Positions 16,669-27,730 of a DNA stretch of 64,000 bases are shown here, piece by piece. The notes under the pieces are model-generated. The model worked only from the letters and a program-made list of their open reading frames with translations, did no database searches and was not told where the DNA came from. This DNA comes from Rhodococcus sp. 06-235-1A (GTDB taxonomy: Bacteria > Actinomycetota > Actinomycetes > Mycobacteriales > Mycobacteriaceae). A program made the position numbers and the translations under genes. The stretch lies in NCBI RefSeq assembly GCF_002258785.1, contig NZ_NOYI01000013.1, positions 310,001 to 374,000 of the forward strand, given 5' to 3'. Position 1 is the stretch's first letter. Every line of letters begins with the position of its first letter.

Positions 16669-18063
16669 TTACGTCACTACTTCCCCGAATGTGACCTGTG
16701 TGACATATGGGGCGGAATGCGACGGTTCGTGATGCGTTCGAGCCAACCTTCCTACCGTTGCCGCGACCCTGAGCACGTACGCATCGCGCGGGTTGGTGGG
16801 ATCGCGACCGGTGACCTCGGCAATGCGCTTGAGGCGATAACGGACCGTATTTGGATGAACAAACAGCTGCCGTGCGCAGGTTTCCACGGCACCACCGCAG
16901 TCCAGATAGGCGTCGAGCGTGTCGGCCAAGCCGGAACCCGCTGCGGCCAACGGAACGACCACATGATCGTTCAACGCCGATATCGCTGCGCCGTCGTTCA
17001 TCAGCGCGCGTTCCGGCAACAGCTCGCCCGCGTGCACCGGACGCGGCGCACCTCGCCATCCGGCCACGGCCTGCATCCCGGCGAACGCCTCGACTGCGCT
17101 CGAGTGCGCTGCGCCGAGGGTGCGGGTGGTGGGGCCGATGACGACGGGTCCGTCGGAGAAGTTCTGCAACATGTCGTCGATGAACGCGTGGTGGGCCGGC
17201 GTATCGGCGATCTGGCCGCTGACCACCATCACCAGCCGCGTGCCCTGCACCACCGCCAGCGCCGCTCGGCCGTGCTTCTGCGCCACCGTGTGTACGGTTC
17301 CGACGACCGAGACGCCCCGATCGTCCGGGGGAGTGCCGACCAACACCGTTGCGGGCGCTGTGGCGTCCCAGTTCAACGTGGCGGCACGCGAGAGCATGTC
17401 GGAGCCGGTGTCTCCGCGCACGACGGCGTCGACCACGAGGGCTTCGAGGCGGGTGTCCCATGCACCGCGGGACTCGGCGGCGCTGGCGTAGACCGACGCG
17501 GCGGCAAAACCGAGTTCGCGTCCGTACCGCAACACGGCCTCGGTCAGGGCCACCAACTGCTGATCGTTGCGTGCCAACGCCGGGAGCCACTGCTCGAAGA
17601 ACTCCATCGCCACCCGCACCATGTCGACGGTCTGGCGCAGCGTGAGGCGTCGGGCCAGGTCCTGTGGAATGACCTGAAAGGCGTCGAGAGAGAACCGAAT
17701 ATCGCTGTTGGGGTTCTTCAGCCACTCGAGAAAGTTGTCGACGGCTGTCTGAATCAACAGCTGGACGCTGGCACGTTGGGCCGCGTCGAGATCACCGAAG
17801 AACGGCAGCTGGCCCTGCATGGTCGTCACGGCCTCGGTGGAGAGTCGGCCGGAGAACTGCTTGACCCGTCGCAGAAGGGCATCGGGCAATGGATCGCGCT
17901 TCTGGCGCGAGGGGGCGAGTGAGGCGACCGGAAGGTGCACCTCGTTGTCCACGGTCAAGGAATCGCGGGTCAACGACTCGCGCAACGCTTCGCGATAGGC
18001 GTCGCGACGGGACACATCGCGTGCGGACGCGCTGCCCGGTGGGTCGGGTTTCGCATCGGCCAT
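16669..18063 (-). CDS. mabR: PucR/CdaR-type transcriptional regulator of FAS-II (MabR/FasR-like)
   Basis: The 464-residue protein ends in a PucR-type helix-turn-helix near residues 390-430 (ETCARQLFVHPNTVRYRLKR), preceded by a GGDEF-like central domain and a helical N-terminal domain. Gene order aceE-regulator-fabD matches Rv2242 (MabR), an essential activator or repressor of FAS-II in mycobacteria, and FasR of Streptomyces. It probably senses acyl-CoA or acyl-ACP and acts on the palindrome at 16604-16630. Start is ATG at 18063, 87 bp after the aceE stop, with a strong hairpin between. Confidence 0.88.
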   Translation of the reverse strand: MADAKPDPPGSASARDVSRRDAYREALRESLTRDSLTVDNEVHLPVASLAPSRQKRDPLPDALLRRVKQFSGRLSTEAVTTMQGQLPFFGDLDAAQRASVQLLIQTAVDNFLEWLKNPNSDIRFSLDAFQVIPQDLARRLTLRQTVDMVRVAMEFFEQWLPALARNDQQLVALTEAVLRYGRELGFAAASVYASAAESRGAWDTRLEALVVDAVVRGDTGSDMLSRAATLNWDATAPATVLVGTPPDDRGVSVVGTVHTVAQKHGRAALAVVQGTRLVMVVSGQIADTPAHHAFIDDMLQNFSDGPVVIGPTTRTLGAAHSSAVEAFAGMQAVAGWRGAPRPVHAGELLPERALMNDGAAISALNDHVVVPLAAAGSGLADTLDAYLDCGGAVETCARQLFVHPNTVRYRLKRIAEVTGRDPTNPRDAYVLRVAATVGRLARTHHEPSHSAPYVTQVTFGEVVT

Positions 18064-18079
18064 AGGGAGAACCTACGCT

Positions 18080-18132
18080 CGACCCCCGCCCCTATCGCGA
18101 TGGACATGCTTCGCGACGTGGGACGGGGGTCG
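18080..18132 (-). terminator. Hairpin terminator of aceE
   Basis: CGACCCCCG (18080-18088) pairs perfectly with CGGGGGTCG (18124-18132). Inside, TCGCGA at 18095-18100 and 18111-18116 adds a second stem. It fills the gap between the aceE stop and the regulator start, so the two genes may be separate transcripts. Confidence 0.65.
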
Positions 18133-18150
18133 GCCGAACAGGGGTGGAAC

Positions 18151-20970
<2,820 letters not shown>

Positions 20971-21226
20971 CGTGTGCACTCCTCAATGTGGCGGACGCTC
21001 GGTGTGGCGCCCGGTCCGGTAGCTCGCCCCTGTGACGGCGATCTACTTTCCTCGTTCTCGTGATTCCTCCCCAATCCTGCTACATCTCGTTGGTTCTGGT
21101 AGTACAGAGGTCCAATACCCACCAGTAGAAATTTATGTACGCAATTTCGGCGCGGTCAGCTTGCGCGAACGGCTTCGACCCTGTTCGCTTTGTCTACTGC
21201 ACCCACAATTCAAGGAGGTCACCACC
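20971..21226. promoter_or_regulatory. Divergent promoter region between aceE and the DUF3052 gene
   Basis: These 256 bp contain no gene. An AT-richer core (about 21060-21150) holds an imperfect inverted repeat, TTCTGGT near 21095 against ACCAGTAGAA near 21122, in front of a TATG-like -10 for the plus strand. It should carry the promoters of both genes; no specific regulator site was recognised. Confidence 0.45.
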
Positions 21227-21649
21227 GTGGTCGCCGCGGCGGACGCTCAGAACTACGCTCAGAAACTTGGCATCACTCGCGACATGGTCGTACAGGAGCT
21301 GGGCTGGGACGAGGACACCGACGATGATCTGCGCGCCGACGTAGAAGATGCGATCGGTGGCGAGACCCTCGACGAGGATTCCGACGAGGTGATCGACGTT
21401 GTACTGCTGTGGTGGCGCGACGGAGACGGTGACCTGGTCGATGCACTCATGGATGCCATCGGGCCACTCTCGGACGATGGAATCGTATGGGTCCTCAGCC
21501 CCAAGACCGGCATGTCCGGTCACGTCGAACCCAGCGAGATTGCCGAATCCGCCCCGACCGCAGGGTTGACGCAGACCTCTGCGGCAAACCTCGGTGACTG
21601 GATCGGAAGTCGTCTGGTTCAGCCCAAGACCCCTGCCACCAAGCGGTAG
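21227..21649 (+). CDS. DUF3052 family protein
   Basis: The 140-residue acidic protein matches DUF3052 of actinobacteria (Rv2239c-like): QNYAQKLGITRDMVVQELGW, then EVIDVVLLWWRDGDGDLVDA and DDGIVWVLSPKTGMSGHVEP. Function is unknown, but the position divergent from aceE is conserved in mycobacteria. GTG at 21227 has a strong AAGGAGG 8-14 bp upstream and marks the conserved start. The ahpE gene follows 31 bp downstream, probably in the same operon. Confidence 0.88.
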   Translation: MVAAADAQNYAQKLGITRDMVVQELGWDEDTDDDLRADVEDAIGGETLDEDSDEVIDVVLLWWRDGDGDLVDALMDAIGPLSDDGIVWVLSPKTGMSGHVEPSEIAESAPTAGLTQTSAANLGDWIGSRLVQPKTPATKR

Positions 21650-21680
21650 GTCGATGCTCGACACAGGAAGACGGTTCTAG

Positions 21681-22142
21681 ATGCCGATCGAGGTTGGCGC
21701 GGTTGCGCCCGACTTCACTCTGAAGGATCAGAACAACCAACTGGTCACGTTGTCGTCGTACAGGAACGTGAAAAACGTTCTGCTCGTGTTCTATCCACTG
21801 GCCTTCACCGGCACGTGCCAGGGCGAGCTGTGCAAAGTGCGCGACGAGTTGCCGACCTTCGAGAACGACGACACCGCGGTGTTGGCGATCTCGGTGGGAC
21901 CACCTCCGACCCACAAGATCTGGGCTGCAGAACAGGGTTACACCTTTCCGCTGCTGTCGGACTTCTGGCCGCACGGTGAGGTTGCTCAGGCCTACGGAGT
22001 TTTCAACGACACTGCAGGTTTCGCCAATCGCGGCACTTTCGTGGTCGACAAGTCCGGAATCATCCGGTTTGCCGAGATGAACGGACCCGGCGAGGCACGC
22101 GACAGTTCATCGTGGGCCGAGGCTCTCGCACAGGTGAGCTGA
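21681..22142 (+). CDS. ahpE: Peroxiredoxin AhpE with an added second cysteine
   Basis: This 153-residue peroxiredoxin reduces hydrogen peroxide and organic peroxides. The peroxidatic Cys-46 lies in PLAFTGTCQGELC and the conserved Arg in NRGTFVVDKSG. PPPTHKIWA and FPLLSDFWPHG are near-identical to Rv2238c AhpE. Unlike the M. tuberculosis protein, which has a single active cysteine reduced by mycoredoxin and mycothiol, there is a second cysteine (Cys-51) five residues later. That is the spacing of the resolving cysteine in BCP/PrxQ enzymes. Start is ATG at 21681, downstream of DUF3052. Confidence 0.92.
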   Translation: MPIEVGAVAPDFTLKDQNNQLVTLSSYRNVKNVLLVFYPLAFTGTCQGELCKVRDELPTFENDDTAVLAISVGPPPTHKIWAAEQGYTFPLLSDFWPHGEVAQAYGVFNDTAGFANRGTFVVDKSGIIRFAEMNGPGEARDSSSWAEALAQVS

Positions 22143-22192
22143 CCTGCGGAATTGTAGTTAGAGATCAGACACGATAAATTTCTCCAAGCGTT

Positions 22193-22224
22193 CCGGTGGC
22201 CCGGGGTTGTCCCCAGGCCACCGG
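22193..22224 (+). terminator. Strong hairpin after ahpE, before tRNA-Val
   Basis: CCGGTGGCC (22193-22201) pairs with GGCCACCGG (22216-22224). GGGG (22203-22206) then pairs with CCCC (22211-22214) around a TTGT tetraloop, with one mismatch between the stems. It lies 51 bp after the ahpE stop and 5 bp before the tRNA gene. Confidence 0.75.
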
Positions 22225-22229
22225 TACTC

Positions 22230-22304
22230 GGGCGTATAGCTCAGCGGTAGAGCTCTGGTTTTACACACCAGCGGTCGGGGGTTCGAACCCCTCTGCGCCC
22301 ACCA
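22230..22304 (+). tRNA. tRNA-Val (UAC anticodon)
   Basis: The cloverleaf is complete: acceptor GGGCGTA/TGCGCCC, D arm AGCTCAGCGGTAGAGCT, and anticodon stem CTGGT/ACCAG around TTTACAC (anticodon TAC). The T arm is CGGGG-GTTCGAA-CCCCT. The discriminator A and CCA are encoded at 22301-22304. The stop codon of the convergent monooxygenase gene begins at the very next base. Confidence 0.96.
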
Positions 22305-23696
22305 TCATTGCGATTCTCGGCTCGACCGAACCTCTCGCACGATCTGCTGCGCCCGGTGTTTCTCGGGCAGTCGATCACCCTTGCCGAAGAGCTTGTGACG
22401 CAATGTGCCCGGCGTGTATTCGGTGCGATAGACACCGCGACGCTGCAATTCCGGAACGACGAATCGAACTACATCCTCGAACGTCCCCGGGGTGATGGCG
22501 TACGCGAGATTGAAGCCGTCGACGTCGGTCTCATCCACCCACTCCTGCAGTTGATCCGCGACCTCGCCGGGGGAGCCGACGATGCGCGGACCTGCACCAC
22601 CGATGCCGCCCCACTCGGCGATATCGCGCACCGTCCATTCCTTACCGTCGGCCCCGATCGACTGGAACGACGCGACGAACGACTGAATCGCATTGCTCTC
22701 GACATTGCCGAGTGGCTCGTCGAGCGCATACCGCGACAGGTCGACGCCCATCCAGCCCGACATGAACACCAACGCACCCTCGGCACTGGCATACGACCGA
22801 TACTCGTCGTGCTTGGCATGGGCGAGTTCGGATGTCTCATCGGTGACAATGGTGAGTAGCTGATAGATCCGTGCCGAGTACGGATCGCGGCCGGCATCGC
22901 GCAGGGCTCGACGGATACTCGAAACCGTCTGCGCCAGAATCTCCTTGGTGGGTGCGCCGACGAAGATCGCTTCGGCATTCTGCGCCGCGAACCGTACGCC
23001 ACGCGGCGACGCGCCGGCCTGGAAGATCACCGGCGTCCGCTGCGGCGAGGGCTCGGCGAGGTGGATACCCGGGACCGTGAAGTGCTTGCCGCGGTGGTTG
23101 ATTCGATGCACCTTGGTTGGGTCGGTGAACACACCGGTCTCGCGATCGCGGATCACCGCGTCGTCGTCCCACGACGCCTCCCACAGCTTGTAGAGCACCT
23201 CGAGGTACTCGTCGGCGTGGTCGTAGCGATCGTCGTGCTTCAACTGATCGTCGTGGCCCATGTTCTGCGCCGCCGACGGGAGATACCCGGTGACGACGTT
23301 CCACCCGATGCGGCCGTTGGTCAGATGGTCGAGCGTGGAGAGCCGGCGTGCGAACGGATACGGATGCTCGAAGCCGGTACCCGCGGTGATCCCGAAGCCG
23401 AGATGCTCGGTGACCGCGGCCTGCGCGCTGACGAGCAACAGGGGGTCCGACACCGGAATCTGCGCACCGTGCCGGATGGCGGCGTCATGATTGCCGCCGT
23501 ATACGTCGTACGTGCCGAGGACGTCGGCGATGAACAAACCGTCGAAGAGGCCTCGTTCCAACAGCTTCGCCAGATCGGTCCAGTAGCCGAGTTCCTTGTA
23601 TCGCCACGACTGATCGAGTGGATGACGCCACAGACCGGGGGACTGATGCGCGACGCAATTCATGTCGAAGGCATTGAAACGAATCTCGCGTGACAC
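22305..23696 (-). CDS. LLM-class flavin-dependent monooxygenase (NtaA/SnaA/DszA type)
   Basis: The 463-residue protein belongs to the bacterial luciferase-like family with reduced FMN from a partner reductase. Family segments include GLFDGLFIADVLGTYDVYGG, TLDHLTNGRIGWNVVTGYLPSA and VIFQAGASPRGVRFAAQNAEA. DszA/SfnG/NtaA relatives oxidise sulfones, sulfonates or chelators. It is divergent from a MetNIQ-type importer across 170 bp, which suggests the pair imports and oxidises a sulfur- or nitrogen-containing compound. No flavin reductase is next to it. The gene ends directly against tRNA-Val with no gap. Confidence 0.88.
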   Translation of the reverse strand: MSREIRFNAFDMNCVAHQSPGLWRHPLDQSWRYKELGYWTDLAKLLERGLFDGLFIADVLGTYDVYGGNHDAAIRHGAQIPVSDPLLLVSAQAAVTEHLGFGITAGTGFEHPYPFARRLSTLDHLTNGRIGWNVVTGYLPSAAQNMGHDDQLKHDDRYDHADEYLEVLYKLWEASWDDDAVIRDRETGVFTDPTKVHRINHRGKHFTVPGIHLAEPSPQRTPVIFQAGASPRGVRFAAQNAEAIFVGAPTKEILAQTVSSIRRALRDAGRDPYSARIYQLLTIVTDETSELAHAKHDEYRSYASAEGALVFMSGWMGVDLSRYALDEPLGNVESNAIQSFVASFQSIGADGKEWTVRDIAEWGGIGGAGPRIVGSPGEVADQLQEWVDETDVDGFNLAYAITPGTFEDVVRFVVPELQRRGVYRTEYTPGTLRHKLFGKGDRLPEKHRAQQIVREVRSSRESQ

Positions 23697-23866
23697 GGGC
23701 GAACTCCTTCGGCAGGGTGACCTGTCTTCGATATCGACAGCGGTGCGACGCTACCGACGACCCAGGCCGGTGGGAACAGTTCGGATCGTGATGAGTCGAT
23801 AGCTGGTCAGCAGCGCTTCGATACCTCAGTGTTGCGCCGTCACATCAGCGAAAGAAGCGTCGGAGC

Positions 23867-24874
23867 ATGATCGAAATAGCGCAATTGACCAAGACGTACG
23901 GGACGGGGGAGAACACGACCGTCGTCCTCGACCGGCTGGATTTCACGGTGCAGTCCGGCGAGATCCTGGCCGTCGTCGGTCCCAGTGGTGCCGGCAAAAG
24001 CACGCTGGCCCAATGCATCAACCTCTTGACGCGTCCCACCTCGGGCTCGGTGATCGTCAACGGGGACGATCTCGCGCAGTTGAACGCCAAGCAGCTTCGG
24101 GTCGCGCGCCGACGCATCGGCACCGTTTTTCAGTCGTCGAGTCTGCTCTCGCGCCGAACCGTGGCGGAGAACGTCGCATTGCCACTGGACTTTCTGGGGG
24201 CCACGAAAGCCGAGACGGCCAGGCGTGTGGGAGAGCTTCTCGACCGAGTAGGTCTGTCCGACAAAGCAGCTCGCTATCCGTTTCAGCTCTCGGGCGGGCA
24301 GCGTCAACGAGTGGGAATTGCGCGAGCATTGGCGCTGCGGCCGTCGGTGTTGCTCTCCGACGAGGCAACCTCCGGCCTGGATCCGCAGACCACCGAATCG
24401 GTGGTCCAGTTGTTGCGCGAACTGCGTCGGGACCTCGACCTCGCCATCGTGTTCATCACCCACGAGATGGATACCGTTCTGCGAGCCGCGGATTCGGTGG
24501 CCAGGCTCGATCACGGCCGCATCGTCGAATCCGGGAAGCTGGTCGATCTGCTGACCGACCACACGTCGGCGCTCGGCCACGAGCTGCGCCCCAGGCGTGA
24601 CGACGCACAGGCTGCAGCCGGCGACGTGCAATGGAACGTGACCTACGATTCGCCCGACGTTCCGCAGGACTGGATCGGGCGACTGGGCCAGGATTTGGGC
24701 GCACCGGTCGCGCTGTTGGGAGCCTCCGTGCAGGTTGTGGCCGGAGTGGCGGTCGGCAGCGCGTCGATCGGCATCGGGGCCCACCTGAGTGGACGCGTCC
24801 CCGGCGCGCTCACGGCTCTCGGTTTGTCCGGATCTGCGAATACCGAGCAGCCGATCCTGGAGGTCGCGTCGTGA
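23867..24874 (+). CDS. metN: ABC importer ATP-binding protein, MetN type with NIL domain
   Basis: The 335-residue ATPase has Walker A GPSGAGKST (about residues 38-46), a Q-loop, the LSGGQRQRVGIARAL signature and Walker B with the variant LLSDEATSGLDPQ. The C-terminal ~85 residues (WNVTYDSPDVPQDWIGRL...) form the NIL regulatory domain found in MetN, which in methionine importers binds the substrate and inhibits transport. Start is ATG at 23867. The gene overlaps metI by 4 bp (GTGA). Substrate may be methionine or another sulfur compound. Confidence 0.9.
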   Translation: MIEIAQLTKTYGTGENTTVVLDRLDFTVQSGEILAVVGPSGAGKSTLAQCINLLTRPTSGSVIVNGDDLAQLNAKQLRVARRRIGTVFQSSSLLSRRTVAENVALPLDFLGATKAETARRVGELLDRVGLSDKAARYPFQLSGGQRQRVGIARALALRPSVLLSDEATSGLDPQTTESVVQLLRELRRDLDLAIVFITHEMDTVLRAADSVARLDHGRIVESGKLVDLLTDHTSALGHELRPRRDDAQAAAGDVQWNVTYDSPDVPQDWIGRLGQDLGAPVALLGASVQVVAGVAVGSASIGIGAHLSGRVPGALTALGLSGSANTEQPILEVAS

Positions 24875-25575
24875 TCGCGGTGCTCGCGGCAGGCAACAAG
24901 GTTCCGGTCGACGAACTGCCGGCTCTGCTGTTGCCCGCGTTGGGGGACACCCTCACGATGGTCGGGATCGTGATGTTCATCGTGGTGCTCGTGGGTGTGC
25001 CGCTCGGAGCGGTGCTGTTCAACCTCGGCCCTGGCGGACTGTTCGAGAACCCGGTGTTGCACACGCCGGTGAGCTGGCTCGTCAGCATCGGACGATCGTT
25101 GCCGTTCCTGATTCTGATGGCCGCGCTGGTTCCGGTGACCCGGTGGATCACCGGAACCAACATCGGTATCGCAGCGGCAGTGGTCCCGATGTCGTTGGCG
25201 GGCATCGCATTCTTCACTCGCATCGTCGAGAACTCTCTGCGCTCGGTTCCGACGTCGGTTGTCGACGTTGCTCGGGCATCCGGCGGTTCCACGCTGCAGG
25301 TCACCACCACGCAGTTGTCCGAGGCGGTGCCGTCGATCATCGGTGGGCTGACCATCAACATCATCGCCATGATCGAATACTCCGCCATCGCCGGAACCAT
25401 CGGCGCAGGCGGAATCGGTTACGTCGCAGTCACATACGGATATCAACGATTCGATCACACCGTCATGATCGCCACGATCGTCATCCTGATTCTCACCGTC
25501 GCCGTCGTACAGCTCGTCGGCGATGCCCTCGTTCGCTTCACCACACCTCATCAGCGCGCTGTGCGCACTGCCTGA
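24871..25575 (+). CDS. metI: ABC importer permease, MetI type
   Basis: The 234-residue permease begins at the GTG overlapping the metN stop. About five membrane helices are visible. The EAA coupling loop for the ATPase lies around EAVPSIIGGLTINIIAMIEY, preceded by VPTSVVDVARASGG, characteristic of the methionine uptake (D-Met) permease family. It forms the channel with a MetN dimer. metQ follows after 26 bp, completing a three-gene operon. Confidence 0.9.
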   Translation: MIAVLAAGNKVPVDELPALLLPALGDTLTMVGIVMFIVVLVGVPLGAVLFNLGPGGLFENPVLHTPVSWLVSIGRSLPFLILMAALVPVTRWITGTNIGIAAAVVPMSLAGIAFFTRIVENSLRSVPTSVVDVARASGGSTLQVTTTQLSEAVPSIIGGLTINIIAMIEYSAIAGTIGAGGIGYVAVTYGYQRFDHTVMIATIVILILTVAVVQLVGDALVRFTTPHQRAVRTA

Positions 25576-25601
25576 ACCACATTCGAAAGGTTCCATCCAT
25601 C

Positions 25602-26489
25602 ATGACAACGTCCACCGAAGCGCACGGCTTCGAGCTGAAGAACCGTCGGAAAGCGCCCTGGATCATCGCCGCAGTCGTCTTGCTGATCGCACTCGCCGTG
25701 ATCGTGCGCATCGCGTTCTTCGGCGACACGGCATCGGCCAACGAGACCGAGGGTGCCACACTCGTTGTCGCCACGGCAGAGGGCAACGCGTCCGAGCAGG
25801 CGCTCGTCGAATTCGTCGCAGAGCAGGTTGCCCCCAAGTACGGCATCACGGTTGCATTCCGCGGACTCGCAGACAGCAACACCATCAACCGTGCAGTCAG
25901 CGAAGGTGAGGTGGCCGCTACCGTCTACCAGCACAAGCTGTGGCTCGGCCAGGTACTCGAATCCAACCCGGACTTCCAGGAGGAGGCCGCAACCCCGGTG
26001 TTTCGGTGGGGATTCGGCTTGTGGTCCGACAAGTACTCGGACCCAGCTCAATTGCCGGACGGCGCAACGGTATCGCTCTACTCCGACCCGGCCAACGAGG
26101 CCCAAGGCCTGTGGGTGCTCGAGCGAGCGGGGCTGATCACGCTCGATCCTGCTGTCGACAAGTCGACGGCCACGCAGAAGGACATCGTCGGTAACCCGAA
26201 GAACCTGAAGTTCACGCTGCTCGATTTCGCCGCGCAGTCGCGGGCACTCCCGGATCTCGACGCAGCTGTGGGCTACACCGAGTATTACCTCGCGGCCGGC
26301 ATCCCCGTCGAGAAGCAGATCTTCGCGCCGCCGGCACCGGACGAGTTCGCCGGTCAGCTCACCATCGGTAGCCGGTGGGCGGACACGGACAACATCAAGA
26401 ATCTCGTTGCCGCGTTCAAGGATCCTGCGGTGCAGGAATTCCTGGCCACCGACCCGCGCGTGAAGGACATCCTGCTTCCTCTCCAGTAG
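25602..26489 (+). CDS. metQ: MetQ/NlpA-family substrate-binding protein with membrane anchor instead of lipobox
   Basis: The 295-residue protein is the binding component of the MetNIQ-type importer. The NlpA family core is clear: VVATAEGNASEQALVEFV, GEVAATVYQHKLWLGQVLE, and the hinge NPKNLKFTLLDFAAQSRAL. Unusually, the N-terminus has no lipobox cysteine. A basic stretch (KNRRK) is followed by one hydrophobic helix (WIIAAVVLLIALAVIVRIAF), so the protein is probably held by an uncleaved signal anchor. Ligand could be methionine or another small organic molecule. ATG at 25602 follows a GAAAGG site. Confidence 0.88.
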   Translation: MTTSTEAHGFELKNRRKAPWIIAAVVLLIALAVIVRIAFFGDTASANETEGATLVVATAEGNASEQALVEFVAEQVAPKYGITVAFRGLADSNTINRAVSEGEVAATVYQHKLWLGQVLESNPDFQEEAATPVFRWGFGLWSDKYSDPAQLPDGATVSLYSDPANEAQGLWVLERAGLITLDPAVDKSTATQKDIVGNPKNLKFTLLDFAAQSRALPDLDAAVGYTEYYLAAGIPVEKQIFAPPAPDEFAGQLTIGSRWADTDNIKNLVAAFKDPAVQEFLATDPRVKDILLPLQ

Positions 26490-26586
26490 ATCGTGCCGCG
26501 CCCGGCGGTCCAGCAGCTGACCGTCGGGCACAGCCGTGGTGTTACCTTCGATCCGCACCCGACAGCACTGACACGAGGCGGACGAC

Positions 26587-27261
26587 GTGACCCGGTACGA
26601 CGCGCTGACAGAACTACTCGACGAGAGATATTCGTGCCGGCAATTCCTGCCGAAGCAGGTCTCGCGCGAGGTACTCGAACAGCTACTCACCGCTGCCCAG
26701 CGAACTCCCTCCTGGTCCAACACCCAGTCGTGGCAGATCATCGTGACCGAAGGTGATGCCACCCGGAAGTTCTCCGAGGCCTTGGTGGAGCACGTGGCGT
26801 CCGGGGCGCCGCAACCGGACTTCCCGTTCCCGGCGAACTACAACGCCCTGCACCGTGCCAGACGACGCGAATGCGGTGGCGCACTCTACGAGAGCATCGG
26901 CGTGGTGAAGTCCGACACCGAGGCGACGACGCGTCAGTTCATTCGCAATTACGAATTGTTCGACGCCCCACATGCCGCCATCATCACCACCGACGCCGAT
27001 CTGGGCGTCTACGGTGCCGTCGACTGCGGGTTGTATCTGCAGACGTTCCTGCTTGCCGCCCAGAGTCTCGGTCTCGGAGCCATCGCGCAGGCAGCATTGG
27101 CCGCGTACTCACCGTTTCTGCACGAGTGGTTCGACATCCCGGATACCAGGCGCGTGGTGGCCGGCATCTCCTTCGGCTATCCCGACGAGAGCCACCCGAT
27201 CAACGGATTCCGTACCAGCCGAGCGCCTCTGGACGAGACGGTGACATTCGTCAGCAGCTAG
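26587..27261 (+). CDS. Nitroreductase family FMN oxidoreductase
   Basis: The 224-residue protein has the nitroreductase fold with FMN contacts in RYSCRQFLPKQVSREVLEQL and RTPSWSNTQSWQIIV, and the late GLGAIAQAALAAYSPFLHEW loop. It would use NAD(P)H to reduce nitroaromatics, quinones or related acceptors; the substrate is unknown. Start is GTG at 26587, 97 bp after metQ, so it could belong to that operon, and a reduced-flavin supplier for the nearby LLM monooxygenase is conceivable. Its stop overlaps the convergent hypothetical gene by 4 bp. Confidence 0.85.
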   Translation: MTRYDALTELLDERYSCRQFLPKQVSREVLEQLLTAAQRTPSWSNTQSWQIIVTEGDATRKFSEALVEHVASGAPQPDFPFPANYNALHRARRRECGGALYESIGVVKSDTEATTRQFIRNYELFDAPHAAIITTDADLGVYGAVDCGLYLQTFLLAAQSLGLGAIAQAALAAYSPFLHEWFDIPDTRRVVAGISFGYPDESHPINGFRTSRAPLDETVTFVSS

Positions 27262-27686
27262 GGAGCGAGCTGCGGCCCGAACTTCGTCTCGATCTCGGCG
27301 AAGTACGCGTCGGCCAACGCGACGAAACGCTTCTCGTCGAGCGCGATGGTGTCGCCCACGGCATACCCGAGAATGCTCTTCTTCGGGTCGAGATTGATCG
27401 TCGGATCGCTGGTCATGACGTCTTCGGCTGCCGTCATCGATGCGGCCAGCACCCGGACCTCGTTGAGCGGATTGCCGTTCTTCTTCTCCTGCCCACGCAT
27501 GCGGTGCAAAAAATACAACTCGAGCGTCAGCACGAGATTGTTGAAGAAGGCGACGTCGAGTGCCTTGTCCACGTCGGTGGTCGTCGTTCGCTTCGATGCG
27601 ACCGCACGGTAGGCGGCCAGCTGCGAATCCAACCGCGCACGGCAGGCATCGATGTATTCGCGTGGGTACGACTTCACGGACAGCAC
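27258..27686 (-). CDS. Conserved actinobacterial hypothetical protein
   Basis: The likely product is 142 residues and mostly helical: SYPREYIDACRARLDSQLAA, then NNLVLTLELYFLHRMRGQE, NGNPLNEVRVLAASM and a C-terminal VALADAYFAEIETKFG. I recall similar proteins in mycobacteria with no assigned function. The open frame extends far upstream through an antisense region, so I set the start at GTG 27686, where similarity to relatives begins. The ribosome site is poor and GTG 27677 is possible. It is convergent with the nitroreductase gene. Confidence 0.65.
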   Translation of the reverse strand: MLSVKSYPREYIDACRARLDSQLAAYRAVASKRTTTTDVDKALDVAFFNNLVLTLELYFLHRMRGQEKKNGNPLNEVRVLAASMTAAEDVMTSDPTINLDPKKSILGYAVGDTIALDEKRFVALADAYFAEIETKFGPQLAP

Positions 27687-27730
27687 GGGGGAGATGTTAA
27701 TTGGCGTCGTAGGTGGACGCAGGGGAAACG

